A stretch of 64,000 bases of DNA from Tetrahymena elliotti 4EA (Eukaryota > Ciliophora > Oligohymenophorea > Hymenostomatida > Tetrahymenidae), in the NCBI GenBank assembly GCA_000231825.2, contig JH720318.1, forward strand, positions 266,539-330,538. The letters are read 5' to 3'. The notes below the pieces were generated by a model that was not told where the DNA came from, ran no database searches, and saw only the letters and a program-made list of their open reading frames with translations. Position numbers and translations under genes: made by a program. Position 1 is the stretch's first letter. Every line of letters begins with the position of its first letter. Positions 10,487-24,433 of this stretch are shown here, piece by piece.

Positions 10487-11835
10487 TCAAAGCTTTATAA
10501 AGACTTTTCTTATGTAGAGATAATAGGATATTCCTATCCAAAGCAAAAGATGAACTATGGAAACTGCCAAAGAAGCAACATATGAGTTTATGTACTTAGA
10601 TAAAAATATATACTCAGTAATAAAATTCCAAAGACTGTAGCGAGTATCATCAACATAAAAATGAATGTTCAATAACATAATTAGTTCTACCCAAATCATG
10701 GCTACAAACACAAAAAGAGGATTCAAACCAAGCCACTTTAAAAACTAGAGCTTTTCATTCAATTTTGCATTATTATAAATATCAACTACAACAAAGCATA
10801 AATTTAAGAAAGCTCCACTCATGCTTCCAACAATAAAAACAAACGAAGGAGTCCATACCTTTTTATTTGTAGGAGTTAAAAAGCAACAAATACCACCTAT
10901 AAATACTAATACAAGACTCATTATAAACCAGACAAAACTTAATTTTTTCTTTTAGTTTTTAAACTCTTACAATACAAGTCCATAACATAACCCTTTTAAT
11001 TATTTTAAGTTAATTATCAAAAATTTGTAAGTACTATAAAAGATATTCTTTTAAAATCTAATGTTTATTTACCTATAAAAGTTGTTACTAGTGCTCCTAA
11101 AGTAGTAAAAAGTCCCTCTGGGTCTGAAGGTTTCATCATATAATTTTTAGTGAAGATCTACATATCTAAATATCTTCCAAAATTGCAAGTAGGAGTGACA
11201 TTATTTGATCCGCAACCATCAGGAACGTCAAAGAAATACATGAAATAAATGTATATTACAAGATAGATTCCATTTAATATAAATTAAATTATAAAATTTT
11301 AAAGGAATAGGTAAGAAGTCGAGGTAACAAAATAGCAAATGGCAATTCTTTACAATACACCCATAATCCTAAATTACTACTTGTAATTTGAGCATGCAGC
11401 ATTTAAAGCAACACCAATTGCAAAAAGTTTAAGGAATCTCTCTAAAATTCTAAAGAATTGTTGCTTCTTATTTCCATTATGCTTTATTGCTAAAGTTATG
11501 GCCATCCCACTAATAAACAAAAATGAAGGGAAAACGCAATCTGCAGTGCTTAATCCATTCCATTCTGTTTCATCTAGAGGCCAAATAACTGATGAATTAC
11601 CCATATTATCAACTAAAATCATACCAACCATAGTCAATCCTCTATAAATGTCTAGGCATTCCAAACGCTACTTTTAAGCAGCTGCAGGCTATATCTTTTA
11701 GGCAACTAGCTATTAGCTTGATGATTCCTCTTCTGATAAAAGTTTTTTTTTAAGAGGTGAATCCTATTGTGTATCCTCTTACATATTAATTGATGCTTTG
11801 TCTTACTTCAAATTAATATCTTCTTAGAATTTCAT
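10487..11835 (-). CDS. HGSNAT/DUF5009-family membrane acyltransferase homologue
   Basis: A 422-residue polytopic membrane protein from two exons (11073-11835 and 10487-10992) with an 80-nt intron. After a polar 60-residue N-terminus comes the family signature: LDIYRGLTMVGMILVDN, then EWNGLSTADCVFPSFLFISG, then RILERFLKLFAIGV. About nine or ten hydrophobic segments follow. In human HGSNAT, which moves acetyl groups across the lysosomal membrane onto heparan sulfate, the segment before WNGL is KHAS and its histidine has been proposed as an acetyl carrier. Here the same place reads DETE, so that histidine is absent. The enzyme may use another mechanism, another acyl acceptor, or be inactive. The fold assignment is firm and the substrate is unknown. 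Confidence 0.85.
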
Positions 11836-13018
11836 TTCTTATTCTTTTTATTTGTTAATCTAAAATCTAAAAATATAATTATAAGCATAAACAATTTTTT
11901 TTTTTTTTTGAAATAATTAAATAGGTTTGTAGAGATTAATTATTTTTTTGTGAGAAAGATAATTATAAACAACTTTGATTATACTGAATAAAAGAAAAAC
12001 AAATATGATTGTAAAATTAGCCATTGAAAACTTTATGAGTAATCAAATAATTTGGGTGGTAAATTTGTGGATTAATTTTCATAATTTTTAATTCTTTGCT
12101 AATGTCTTATAGAAAATCTTTTTGAGAGTAAATTAAATCAAGTAATTAATCTCTTTAAGCATAAATTTAAAATTTCATGATATAAACAAAGTTAGTACAT
12201 TATCTAATAGTTTTTGTATTATTTTTTATTACTCTAAACTGAACTTGGATCACTAAATATCTTAGAATATCCTATTTTTTTAGAATAAATAGGAATGGTT
12301 AAACTTTGTAGCAAAAATTATCATTTAGTTAATTTAATTTAGAAATATTTTTATAATATCCTATTTCCCTTTTTTTATGTATGTTTAAAATAAAAAGTCA
12401 TTTGAGATTATTTTTTTATTAGTTCTGTAAAAGATTTCGTATCCATCATCCAAACTTTTAACTTAAGAAATCTATTATTTATTGAGAGATAAAAAATTCA
12501 TTTATTAGCCTTTTGATTTACTTATAATTAAATACAAATTTTTCTTTAATTTATTGATTCAAGTAGTCTATAAATTTTAATCTCTCTTAAATAAGGTTTT
12601 GAATAATTAAATGATCAAATAATTTTATGTTAGCTGTTAGCTTATTATTTAAATATGTTGAAAAAAAGTAAAAATTATCAAGTTTACAATTAATTTATTT
12701 TTAGATTTTGTTTAAGGATTTATTTGATTAATTCAAATCTAAGAAAAGAGATTTACATATAATAATTTGGTTTAATTTTAATATTTTTGATAATTTTAAT
12801 CCCAAACTCAAATTTTGTTTATTACTCTATTCTTTCTTACTCTCATATTTTAATTTTTTTTTGAAATGAAAAAGAATAATATTTCATCAATCTAATACGA
12901 ATAATTAATTACTAATTTGAATATATTTGAAGAATGATTAATAGATTCATATTTCTGAACTTATTATATCACATAATTATAAAGATTTGAAAATTTGCTA
13001 AATAATAAAAATATGATT
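11836..13018. other. Spacer between two minus-strand genes
   Basis: A+T-rich; it should contain the promoter of the HGSNAT-like gene and the 3' end of the hydrolase transcript. No other gene seen. Confidence 0.5.
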
Positions 13019-14547
13019 TCATTGTTAAGATTGGTTATATTTTTATACTTCTTATTATTTTTTTTGTTGCTCTTCTTCTAATATTGTTTCAAAAAATTAA
13101 AGAACAGGTTTAGGGTACCACTTTTTATTTTATTTAAAAATATTTTAATTCATAATATTTTAAAAAATAAAAAATATTTAGTAGAGAATTTGAATTTTCA
13201 ATAATTTATTTACTCTTTAAGGTGTCTTTCCTGTGTACCAACATACATGAGCTCCGTGAGTAGTTTCAGCTTGGATTATTTGAGGATTTTAGATTAAAAC
13301 ATCTTATGGCACACAGTCATATGTAACAATAGGATCATCTTTTGAATGCATAAGCAAACATGGGCGAGTTATATTTACTATTTGTTCAGGTTTAACATCA
13401 GATGATGAGAAATACTCATCTACTGATTTGTATCCGAATAGTTTAACTGTGATTTATTCATGAAAATCTCTTAGTTTTTTTGTTTTAGCTAGTTTCTTTA
13501 AGCATATATTATGTGATTCTTTAAGTTACTCAAGGATATCTTTATGAGGATCTATGCAATTAGCTTTATACCTTTTTAATTAAAATTAAAGAATATTTTA
13601 AAGTTAAAGTAATATAACAAAGGCACTTTCTAGAAAAAAAAAAATTATTTATTTAATATATCTATCTTTAAAAGTAGAATATTTATTTACCTATCAACAA
13701 AAAAGCCTTCATAAACATAGCCCATTTTATCAACACATTAAACAATGCTATATGGAGTAGCAAGACCAGCCATGGCAGTTAGGAAATTATTTTCTTTCAT
13801 ATTACCAGCCCATCTTAAAAGCATGTTAGATCCATAACTTGCACCTACAGCAAAAATAGGAGCCTTAGGATACCTTGTTTTAATAGTTTGTAAGGCCAAA
13901 TTTAAATCTTTTAAGCATTCACCATTAAATGGAACTGGTGTGCTTAATTCTGTGTTTATACCTCTTGAATTAAATGCAACACATCTATTATAATTTAATA
14001 AATATTTTTAAACTAGTTTAAAATTACTTAAATTCTAAAAAATCTTGAAAATTTTATACCTATATCCATTTTACTAAGCATGTTAAATCATAGCTTTAAT
14101 ATAATTCATATTTGAACCTCCAGTAAGTCCATGTATAACAAATAGAATTTTAGTATCAGGAGAAGGTTCATATTCCTCATCTGTTATAGTATTTATAGGA
14201 TTTGCCCAGTCTAAAGAAAACTATCCTCCATCTTCTAATTTGACTAACTCACGATTGTAATCTACTTTTAATGTTCTGCTATATCTTATATTATACAAAC
14301 TTTACATGAAAGAGTGAGCCATCATAGGCGAAGGTCTATACTTGTTTTCAGTCAATAAAGTTAATTTGTTGATTCTTTTCTAATTAACTTCATTTTCTAC
14401 ATACTTTAAATCAATTTTATAATTTTTTGGTTTTATTTTCATAGACTCTTATTTTCTAAAATGCTGAAGCCCTAAACTAGGTTTAACGTGATGGATTACT
14501 TTATTCTTTAAATTTTGTATCCATTTTTTGGCAAAATGGTGATTCAT
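13019..14547 (-). CDS. Alpha/beta hydrolase of the YheT/ABHD1-3 type
   Basis: A 413-residue hydrolase from four exons (14060-14547, 13691-13984, 13214-13571, 13019-13120); introns are 75, 119 and 93 nt. Family landmarks are in order: FSLDWANP, the oxyanion strand VIHGLTGGSNMNYIK, RCVAFNSRG, nucleophile elbow VGASYGSNMLLRWAG (Ser in GASYG), acid loop HSKDDPIV, and THGAHVCWYTG carrying the catalytic His. The triad is therefore complete. This family acts on lipid esters, such as phospholipids or medium-chain acyl esters. No N-terminal membrane anchor is clear, unlike ABHD1/3. The last exon is short and Gln/Glu-rich. It lies tandem with its minus-strand neighbours, each with its own spacer. Confidence 0.9.
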
Positions 14548-15793
14548 TTTAGTTAAAATTTTTATTTGATGCTTTTTAATATAAACTTAAAATCCTACTT
14601 AAGGAACAAAAGTAAAAATAATCTAATTTTTTTTCTATTCAAAAATATAAAGTGAGCTACAATTCTTAATTTAATTATTAGCCTTTATACATTTAGTTAA
14701 ATTGTAAATAACTCAAATTTAAATTCTGCTTACTAGTAAATCAGTCATAAATTTAAGCACAAACCAATAAATGAATATCAAAAATGATGCATAATTTGTT
14801 AAATCAAAATTCTAAAAAATCTATAAATAGACATTTCAATTAAAAATTAAAAAATTTCTTTGTTTATTTTTGCAATATTTTCATAGAACTGTTTAGTTTG
14901 ACTTCAAAGTATCAAAACAGTCAAATAAAAATAAAATATTGACTAAATTTTGCTTAAAAAAAATATTCACTAAAATAATAAAAAATAAATATTTATTTTA
15001 ATGAATAAATTATTTCGAAAAGTAAGCTGATATTTAATATTGTAAAAAATATTCACAAATGATGGTTTTTAGATTAGTATTTATAATAATTAATAATTCC
15101 ATTTTAAAAATGGAAAAAACTAGCTTGCTTTATGAAAATTAATACAAAATTAAAATTCAGTGATAATATAATTAGTTTCTTTTAGAAAATTTAGAAGAAT
15201 CAAATTATTTGATTAATTTATTAATAACACTCTAAATTATGAGTAGAAATTAAAAGCAGGAATAAAAACTCACTGGTTTTATAAATAGATTAAATATTTG
15301 AAAGTAAATAAATCATCAAATAATAATAAATCAGTAAGTGCATGAATGGCAGAAATAATTCAATTTCAGCATTCTGTGCAGTATCCTTAAGCAAATAGAT
15401 TGACTAATATAATATTAACGTGAATAAAAATCAACAATTTTATAATTCTTAGATTTAACTATGATTAAATCATTAAAGAAGGATAAATTATTGAAAACAG
15501 TTTCAAAGAAATTATGCTTAAAAAAGTTATTTTTTTTTGAAGTGAAATAAATGAATGAATAATTTTGAATTACAGAGATAAATAAAATATTGATATTAAA
15601 CTAATTTATAATTTGTGTAGAAATATTTGATTAATTAATGATTTTTAAAGAATTTTTATTTAGTATGATTGATTGAGAAGTTAATTCTTTTATATAATTT
15701 TCAAGAGTCAAATTTATTTATTGATTAGTAAGTAACTTGAGACCAAAATGTTCGCTTTTTGTTAAACGGCAAAATTACAAATCATATTTAATT
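14548..15793. other. Spacer between hydrolase and kinase genes
   Basis: A+T-rich sequence between two minus-strand genes. I see no gene or structured element. Confidence 0.5.
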
Positions 15794-17063
15794 TCAGCTC
15801 TAATTAGAATTTTAATTGACTAAACTTAATGGCGCATAATAAAAGTCTTTGATAGATTTATATATTTCATCAGTTTATGTTTCTATAATTGGCCTAGCTT
15901 ATTTTTTAATTTCTTAGCGCTTAGGAATGTGTTTCAAAATAGGACTAATAACTTATTTTTTATATAGATCATCCCAATTAATACTAGAAAAGAATTAATG
16001 ATTTTTTAATTAATCCCAAGTAGGTCTATCTTAAGGATTATTCTATAAACATTTAGTTATTATATCTTTACTGTCTTCTTTAAAGTAATTTGGGAATTAG
16101 ATTTTATTTTATATTATTTTTTTCATTATTATTTCAGTGTTTCTTTTAGGATGAGTGAAGGGAGGTTGGCCTGCTATTATTTCATATAAAAATATACCAA
16201 AAGCCCATATATCTACTTCAATTCCATATCCTTAGAATCCAGGTTATAAAGATTAAATAATTTCAGGTGCTAAATATTCTAAAGTTCCACAAACTGTTTT
16301 ACACTTTTCATTTTCACTTAAAAAATGTTTAGCAAGACCAAAATCAGCTATCTTAATGTGGCCATCATCACCAACAAGTATATTTTCTGGTTTTAAATCT
16401 CTATACATAATTTTTAGCTTTTTATGTAAGTACTCTAAGCCTATTGTAAATAAAATATTATTAATTAATTAATTCATTTTTTATTTTTGCAAAATTTAAT
16501 ATGAACGCTAAATTAAACATGCAGATTTAAGCTATTTTTATGAAAATGAGATGGAAAAATGATTGATAAATTAAATAGTTACCTAAAAGTACTTCTGCAC
16601 CAATAAATTTTCCTACTTCCTATGAAATTCCTAATCTATTAAGTTAAGTAATATAACTTAATAGTTCTCCGCCTTTGCATAAATCCATTACTAAGTACAG
16701 CTTTTTATCTGATTAGAATGAGTACTTTAAAGTAACTAAGAAAGGATGTTTGTTTTTGAGAAGGACATTTTTCTCCATAAGCATTTATAGATCCATTCCA
16801 TTTGATAATAATTTAGCTTTTTTTATAGCCTTCATAGCGAATTGCTTGTTGTTTGTTTTCTTTTGTACTTAATAAACGTTTCCATAAGCTCCCTATCCCA
16901 AGCTTTTTACGATTTCAAAATCATTGTATGTTAATTAAGCTTTGGTAACTCCATTACTTTTAGGAGGTGGGGGAGGTGGTAAAGACTATCTGGTATCGTC
17001 ATCATCTGGGTTATTAGGCTTACTGGGATTTTAATTGCATAAATGGCTAGCTATTTATCCCAT
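15794..17063 (-). CDS. AGC-family Ser/Thr protein kinase, N-acylated type (copy A)
   Basis: A 375-residue kinase from two exons (16583-17063 and 15794-16440; intron 142 nt). The N-terminus MGQIASHLCN fits N-myristoylation (Gly2, Ser6) with Cys9 available for palmitoylation, so membrane attachment is likely (inferred). A Pro-rich linker near 29-34 precedes the kinase domain. Visible are the glycine loop LGQGAYGNVY, lysine K78 in [12 protein letters not shown] (D175), IADFGLA (D193), GTLEYLAPE and the AGC tail [18 protein letters not shown]. All catalytic residues are present. The tail ends [17 protein letters not shown], with a turn-motif-like TQT but no clear FxxFS hydrophobic motif. It is a paralogue of the next upstream kinase, in tandem and on the same strand. 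Confidence 0.93.
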
Positions 17064-18546
17064 TTTCTATAAATAAATTTTTAATAAACTAAATTTTTTA
17101 TGAATTTATTAATAATTCTTATTATAATAATAAATTTTTATCTTTTTAAACACTTGTAAAAGATTTAATTATTTTTGAGCAAATAATCTAAGTAGGTATA
17201 TTTGATTTTTATCAAATATTATTAACTCAGTTATTTAATAGAGATCTCTCTATACAGTGAGCCAAACTTGAATAATAATTCTATTAACAAAAAAAATACA
17301 TTCAAATTATTTAAAAATTTTTATTTTAATTTTTTGTCTTATTTGATAATCTAAAAAATAGACAAATTATCATCTATAACATTATTCTTATAAAGACGTT
17401 TTTAATAAAGCTACTATCTATCTATTAATTGTCTATAATATACATGTTTTTTAAAATTGCATCTATTTAAATATATGTACTGACTTATTTAAAGTAATAA
17501 ATAAGCTATTTACATTTGTTAAATAAAGAGAAATGCTTTAAAGTATTAAGGGAAAAATCAAATAAATAATTAAATATCTTGTATTTATCTTTACTTTTTA
17601 TATTACAGTAATAAAAAGAATTTTTATTAATTTAACTTGTAAATCTAAAAAGTGATAAAATAACATTTTAGTTAAGTTTTTGTTTTTCTTGAAAAAAGAT
17701 AATTTAAATTTTTAATATTAATAGAAAAATGTGTTTCTTTATTCCCAATTAACTTGAAAATTAATTTAAATATTTTAAGGAAATGATGAAAATTTATTTA
17801 ATGTTCAGTAAATGATGTAATTACTGGGTCTATTATTTTTGATTGAAAAGTCATAATTTAATAATTTATTTTATCAAAAAAAGTTTTACAAAAAACTCAA
17901 TTATTCGAAAATTTTTAATAAAAATTGAATTTAATAAACAGTAAAATAATTTATTGAATTGTGTTTATTATAAAATTATATTATGAATAAAATGTGTCAT
18001 ATGATTGATAAGGTTATATGACCTTTTTTAGTATTTTATTTACATGTTTTTAAAACAAAAAAATTAACAAAATAACAGTAAAGGAGAACTTGATAAGTTG
18101 ATAGATATTTATAACTAAATATAATGATAATGTATTGTGTATATAATTAAGATTATCTATGAAATACTTTTGCAAAATTTTATTGTTTTGATAGCTGAAT
18201 AAAAAGTATCTATGTATCTACTTTAATAGTATTAGATTACTTCATCTGTTGGAGGTTTTGAAATAAATTTCAATGTACGAATAGAATAATAATAATGGCC
18301 TAACCTTATTAAGGTTATGGTAACTTAAAGGAGAATCTTAAATCTAGATTTTAGGTTAAATAATAGAGACAATCTTTAATATATTACTAAGGTGAGAGAA
18401 GGAGTAGGTAGCATTTTAAAATTAATAAACTTTATTGTTTAAAACTGTTTTTAGATTTTATATAATTTAGAAAGTATTGTTTAAATTACTTTAGCAATGA
18501 ATCCATATTAGAAAGAATTATGTAAATATTTTTACAACAAACATCT
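17064..18546. other. Spacer between the two AGC kinase genes
   Basis: A+T-rich. A plus-strand frame from an ATG at 18294 (MAQPYQGYGNLK...) is open but runs antisense into the kinase gene, so I do not call it. Nothing else seen. Confidence 0.4.
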
Positions 18547-20058
<1,512 letters not shown>

Positions 20059-21152
20059 GCTTGATAAAATTTCTAATTATTCCGTTGTGAATTTGTAAAG
20101 TAAATTAATTTATTTGCTTTAGCTAATAATATTAATAATTAATATATTATTATAATATTTAGTAGAATAGTAAAGAAGCAAAGTAATTCATTTTATTAAT
20201 TAGATTTAGATTTAAAAAATACCTCTAATATCGCTTTTTTATTATTAAGATATGTTTTTTTATCTATTTTAATGACTGACCATTTAATAGCTTTCATATT
20301 TTATTATTGTTCTTTTTATCAGGAAGTTAATTTTTCAGTTTACAAGATAGATACTAAGTATATTCATTAATTAATCACCTTTTTTCCTAACAAAAATCAT
20401 GTTTTTATGTTGGTTGGTTTTACTCATTTCTATTCTTCGATTTCTATTTAAATCCATAGAAAATAATTCATAAATTCACGTAAGCTGCACATGTAACTAT
20501 TTCCCTAAAAATTAATCTTTCTAAAAATCTTAATGATTTATTCTATCTCTTACTTAAATCTTAAAAATTCTTCTTAGAGCTCATGTTTTATTTATGCTTA
20601 TCTGTTACCTTTCTGCTTATTTAAATTTTAGATCATTAAAAAATTAAATAAATTTATTGTGATCGGAATTTTCTAAGAATTATTTTTTGCTTAAAAAAAT
20701 CTCTAATAAAATATAATGCTGCTAAAACGCCTAAATTTTATAAGTATTTTTAATATGACTGACATCAGCAGCTAAAAGCTAAAGAAGTTAAGTAGAAAAT
20801 GAATCACAATATTAAATAAAATTAAAAAATATATTTTCTGTATTAATCTATTTTAATATTAATTATTAACTCACTGATAAGTATTAATAAAATTGAACAA
20901 AAAATAAATCTAATATTTAAATTTGTTCAAATGATAATTCTTTTTATTACTTATTGAGTTTAAAGAAAACTGGTTAATTTACAAAATAAAAAGGTTTTGG
21001 ACATTCTGAGATAGTTTCTTTTTTTAAATCTAATAAGATTTCTAAATCTTCATTTCCACAAAAAAAAAATTGATTTGTTTTGATAATATTTATAAAAGAT
21101 TAAAGTAGGAATACAAAAATCATAGTCAAAAAAAAAAGATTTGTGAAGAAAT
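20059..21152. other. Divergent spacer between kinase B and the TBC gene
   Basis: A+T-rich DNA holding both promoters. I see no gene, tRNA or repeat. Confidence 0.5.
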
Positions 21153-22544
21153 ATGATGCAGCATAGAATATAAAAATTAAATAATTTATATTCACTAGAT
21201 TATTTGAATTCATAGCTGAATGATGAACTCAAATCTAAGACTACTTAGTCTGAATATTAAAATATATAAAACATATTAGAAGTTTTGAATAATGATGTTA
21301 TTGATGTAGTAAAATTAAAAGAGTATACAAATCTAGGAATATCAGAATAATGCATAGGATTAAGAGCTTTAGTATGGAAGATTCTTTTAGATTACTTAAA
21401 GCCAGATAGATCAACTTGGGAATAATAGCTTTAAGATAGCAGAGTTACATATAATTAATTTTTAGATGATTTTCTCAGAAAATAAAAACTGCCTCCTCAA
21501 AAAGTTATTGATGAACATGAAGAAGAAGAGTTGAAAAAAAAGTAAGAAAATCATGCAAAATCGAGCTAATCTCATAATCTACAAATTAAAAAATAAGAAA
21601 GTGATCCACTTTCATCAAAAAATACAATGCAGACTCCTAACAGAATTAGTTAAGGCGATAATTAAAATAAAATGAAATTTTCGAAAGTAGTTGATCATCC
21701 TTTAAGTAAGTGCAGTAAGAGTAACTGGAATTCTTTCTTTCAAGATTCTGAGCTTTTCACTTAAATTGAAAAAGATACAGAAAGAACTCGTGCAGATATG
21801 CACTTTTTCACATCTCTAACTTAAAGACAAGTCAGACTGTCCATACCTTTTATCACTTAGATTAGATAAGAAAAGAAGAAGAAAAATATAAGCCAAGAAG
21901 AAAGGCATTGTGATGTTTTAAGTCGAATTTTATTTATATATGCAAAATTGAACTAGGGAATATAATATGTTTAAGGGATGAATGAAGTTTTAGCTCCAAT
22001 TTACTATGTTTTCTAGTAAGAAAGAAAGTTTCCTTTATTTTAAGAAGATGGATTCTTATAAATAGAGGCTGATACTTTTTTCTGTTTCATTAAAGTTATG
22101 GGTATTCTAAAAGATAGATTTATGAGATAAATGGACGAATGCTAATAAGGAATAAAAAGATAATGCTAAGAATTCAATAGCTACCTCAAAGCATATGATA
22201 ATGATCTATGGTTTCATTTTTAAAAATTATAAATTGACCCTTAATATTACAGTTTAAGATGGTTGCTTCTATTGTATACTTAAGAATTTTAACTTCATGA
22301 TGTTACACGTCTTTGGGATACTTTGTTAAGTAGAAAAAATATTTTACTTTATGCATTTTATATTGGGTTAGCAATCTTATAGATTAATAGAAATATATTA
22401 CTTGATGAAGACTTTGCAATTGTAATGACAAGCTTACAAAAAATAGAAAAAATGAATATTTTATAAATCATAAAAGAAGCAAGTATTATTGAATAAAAAC
22501 ATATTAATAAGTAAAGTTACTAAGACTCAGAAAGCCAAGTCTGA
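21153..22544 (+). CDS. TBC-domain Rab GTPase-activating protein, TBC1D13-like
   Basis: An intronless 463-residue protein. An in-frame TGA three codons upstream fixes the start at one of two adjacent ATGs. It speeds GTP hydrolysis by Rab GTPases in vesicle traffic. The TBC domain opens with GLRALVWKILLDYL (69-82), is interrupted by a charged Gln/Lys-rich insert (about 111-190), and continues with the arginine finger IEKDTER (R211) and the glutamine finger YVQGMNEVLAP (Q274). The later landmarks LKAYDNDLWFHF, SLRWLLLLYTQEF and LWDTLL are also present. Both catalytic fingers are intact. The layout, a TBC domain with an insert and little else, is that of TBC1D13. Its Rab target is unknown. The gene is convergent with the Atg8-like gene. 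Confidence 0.93.
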
Positions 22545-23238
22545 ATTTTTTTATAATTATTTATCTATTAAACAAAACCATTTTATTTTAAATATCATAA
22601 TCAATTTATATAAATTAGTTATTCAAACCTTATTAATAAAATTTTATTTAAAAATCTTTTCTAATAAATGTTATAACAATGTATGTATTTAATTTAATAT
22701 ACTTCAGAAATTATATTTTTATATATTTATTCCTCTTTATCAAAATGTAATTAATTATTTTTTTTAAATTTTGTATTTGTATCTAGAAACTTATTAAAAA
22801 TATAAAAAATGAATCACAAATCAATTGGCAAAGCTGCTACTAAACTCTAAGAGCAAAACTTTACTAAAAAATATAAATTAATTATTTCAGAATCACCTTT
22901 TTTATCATTTTAATATCAATTTTATTATTACAAAAAGTATTTGATTTTTAATTATAAAAAACTATTAATCAATATAAAATTTGCTTCAAAATTTACTTGG
23001 GTAGAAATTTCTTTAAGTGAATAATATCTCGATTAGGTTAGTTATATTTTTACAGTTAATTTTATTGATTTCTTAAATTTGTTGATTAACAAATTCCAAA
23101 TAATAATTTTAATATTTCATTTTCCCTATTATAAAAAGAAATTTGATATTATTGAATGATTACAAATCTTTAATTTAAAATGGTTTTTTCTTTTATGCAT
23201 GTATTTATTGGTTAATTAAGCTAAGTAAATTTGAATTT
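22545..23238. other. Spacer between convergent genes
   Basis: A+T-rich. A small open frame starting near 22489 overlaps the end of the TBC gene and is a chance frame. Nothing else seen. Confidence 0.5.
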
Positions 23239-23947
23239 TCAATAATCTATTGAGAGTTTTAAATAGAGCCAACCATCAGATTCCACTTTTTTTGTATAAA
23301 CTTCCTTTATTGGAATATCATCTATTTGTTATTATTTAATTCATTACTAAAATTAAATTTACAATTTTTTTTTTTGCTTTTTAAGCTTAAAGTTCATATA
23401 TTTTAAAATGAAGTTACGTTTGATGATGACATCATCTTCGATAAGTAGATGAAGCCTATGTGACTTTTTCATTGTTTTTATTCTTTTTTAGAATAGTTCC
23501 TTCAAATAGTTTTTTAAATGTCCTTTAATTTATTTAAGAAATGAATTAGAGATATTTTGAAGGTTATATCTATTTAAATCAAAATTTTTGAGTTGAATTA
23601 CCTACAAATATGTCATCTGATACATAAAACCTGAAATTTATATGCCTAATAGATATTTGTATATTAGTTTAAGCTAAAACCCTTCTAATTTAATTACTTT
23701 GTAACATCTACATCTGTGATATTCTCTAACTCGCAAGCTATTGGTATAAATCCTGGATAATTGCATCTGATAATTTAATATTCTATGAATCTTTCCTCTT
23801 TAAATTAAGAAAATAAATTATTTAGAGGAAGCAAAACATCTTTTAATACATACCAAATGTGTGAGTTTTTTTATAATTTTACTCTGATTCTTATAAAATT
23901 TCCAAGCATATTTTTTAATCTAATTAGCTTTCTGCTGCTTAATTCAT
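23239..23947 (-). CDS. Divergent Atg8/LC3-like ubiquitin-fold protein lacking a C-terminal glycine
   Basis: A 136-residue protein from five small exons (23854-23947, 23698-23797, 23602-23630, 23418-23522, 23239-23321). Four introns of 56, 67, 79 and 96 nt are removed and the frame closes at every join. It aligns with Atg8 along its length: YKKTHTFEERFIEYQIIRCN matches the basic N-terminal helix, YPGFIPIACE the YPDRIPVI strand, KFYVSDDIFVGHL the K-Y-L-V-P-ADLTVGQ segment, FQKRIKT the RKRIKL segment, and YTKKVESDGWLYLKL the YEEHKDEDGFLY segment. The stretch before DGWLY aligns without a gap. It has an N-terminal extension of about 24 residues. The protein stops at LKLSIDY, before the glycine that Atg4 exposes for lipidation. 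It may be a non-lipidated paralogue, or a last exon may be missed. The assignment is by eye from fold motifs. Confidence 0.8.
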
Positions 23948-24433
23948 TTTTATCTTTGCTACTTAATAAATTATAAACGACTATTTTCTAAATTAAAATT
24001 TTGAAAAAATTATATTAACTTTTTTGTAAAAATAAGATAATTTTTAATTTGTTTATGGTAAACAATATTTTTCTATTCGTAATTTAAACCAAAATACATA
24101 AGTGAAATTAACAATAAATATTTATAATAAATATTTAATGGTGTTTGAATACTTAATTAGACTAATTTACTTTTTTCCTTTCCTATAAAATTATAAAATA
24201 TTAGAAGATACTCTTAACCATTAATTTACTATAAATTATTAATAGGCTATCATTAAAAAATTTATATATAAAAAAGTTATTTAATTTTAATATAAAAGTT
24301 AGTGCGAAATTATAAAAATTATTAATTTGCAAACTACCAACAAAAATAATTAATCAATTAATCTGTAAGTAAATAGAAAAATATAATAAAATAAAATTTA
24401 TAGAATTAATTCTTCTCTTTAACTCAACAAAAA
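23948..24433. other. Short divergent spacer, probable bidirectional promoter
   Basis: 486 bases separate the start codons of the Atg8-like gene (minus) and the HU/EF-hand gene (plus). It is A+T rich with no recognisable element, but must hold both promoters. Confidence 0.45.

Noticed and set aside
23341..23420. Reading the Atg8-like exon 4 through the A11 run as coding (HRLHLLIEDD... to FKLKKQKKK)
   Set aside because: The read-through cannot be joined in phase to the last exon. Splicing at 23417 fits in phase and gives an ungapped match to Atg8 up to DGWLY.
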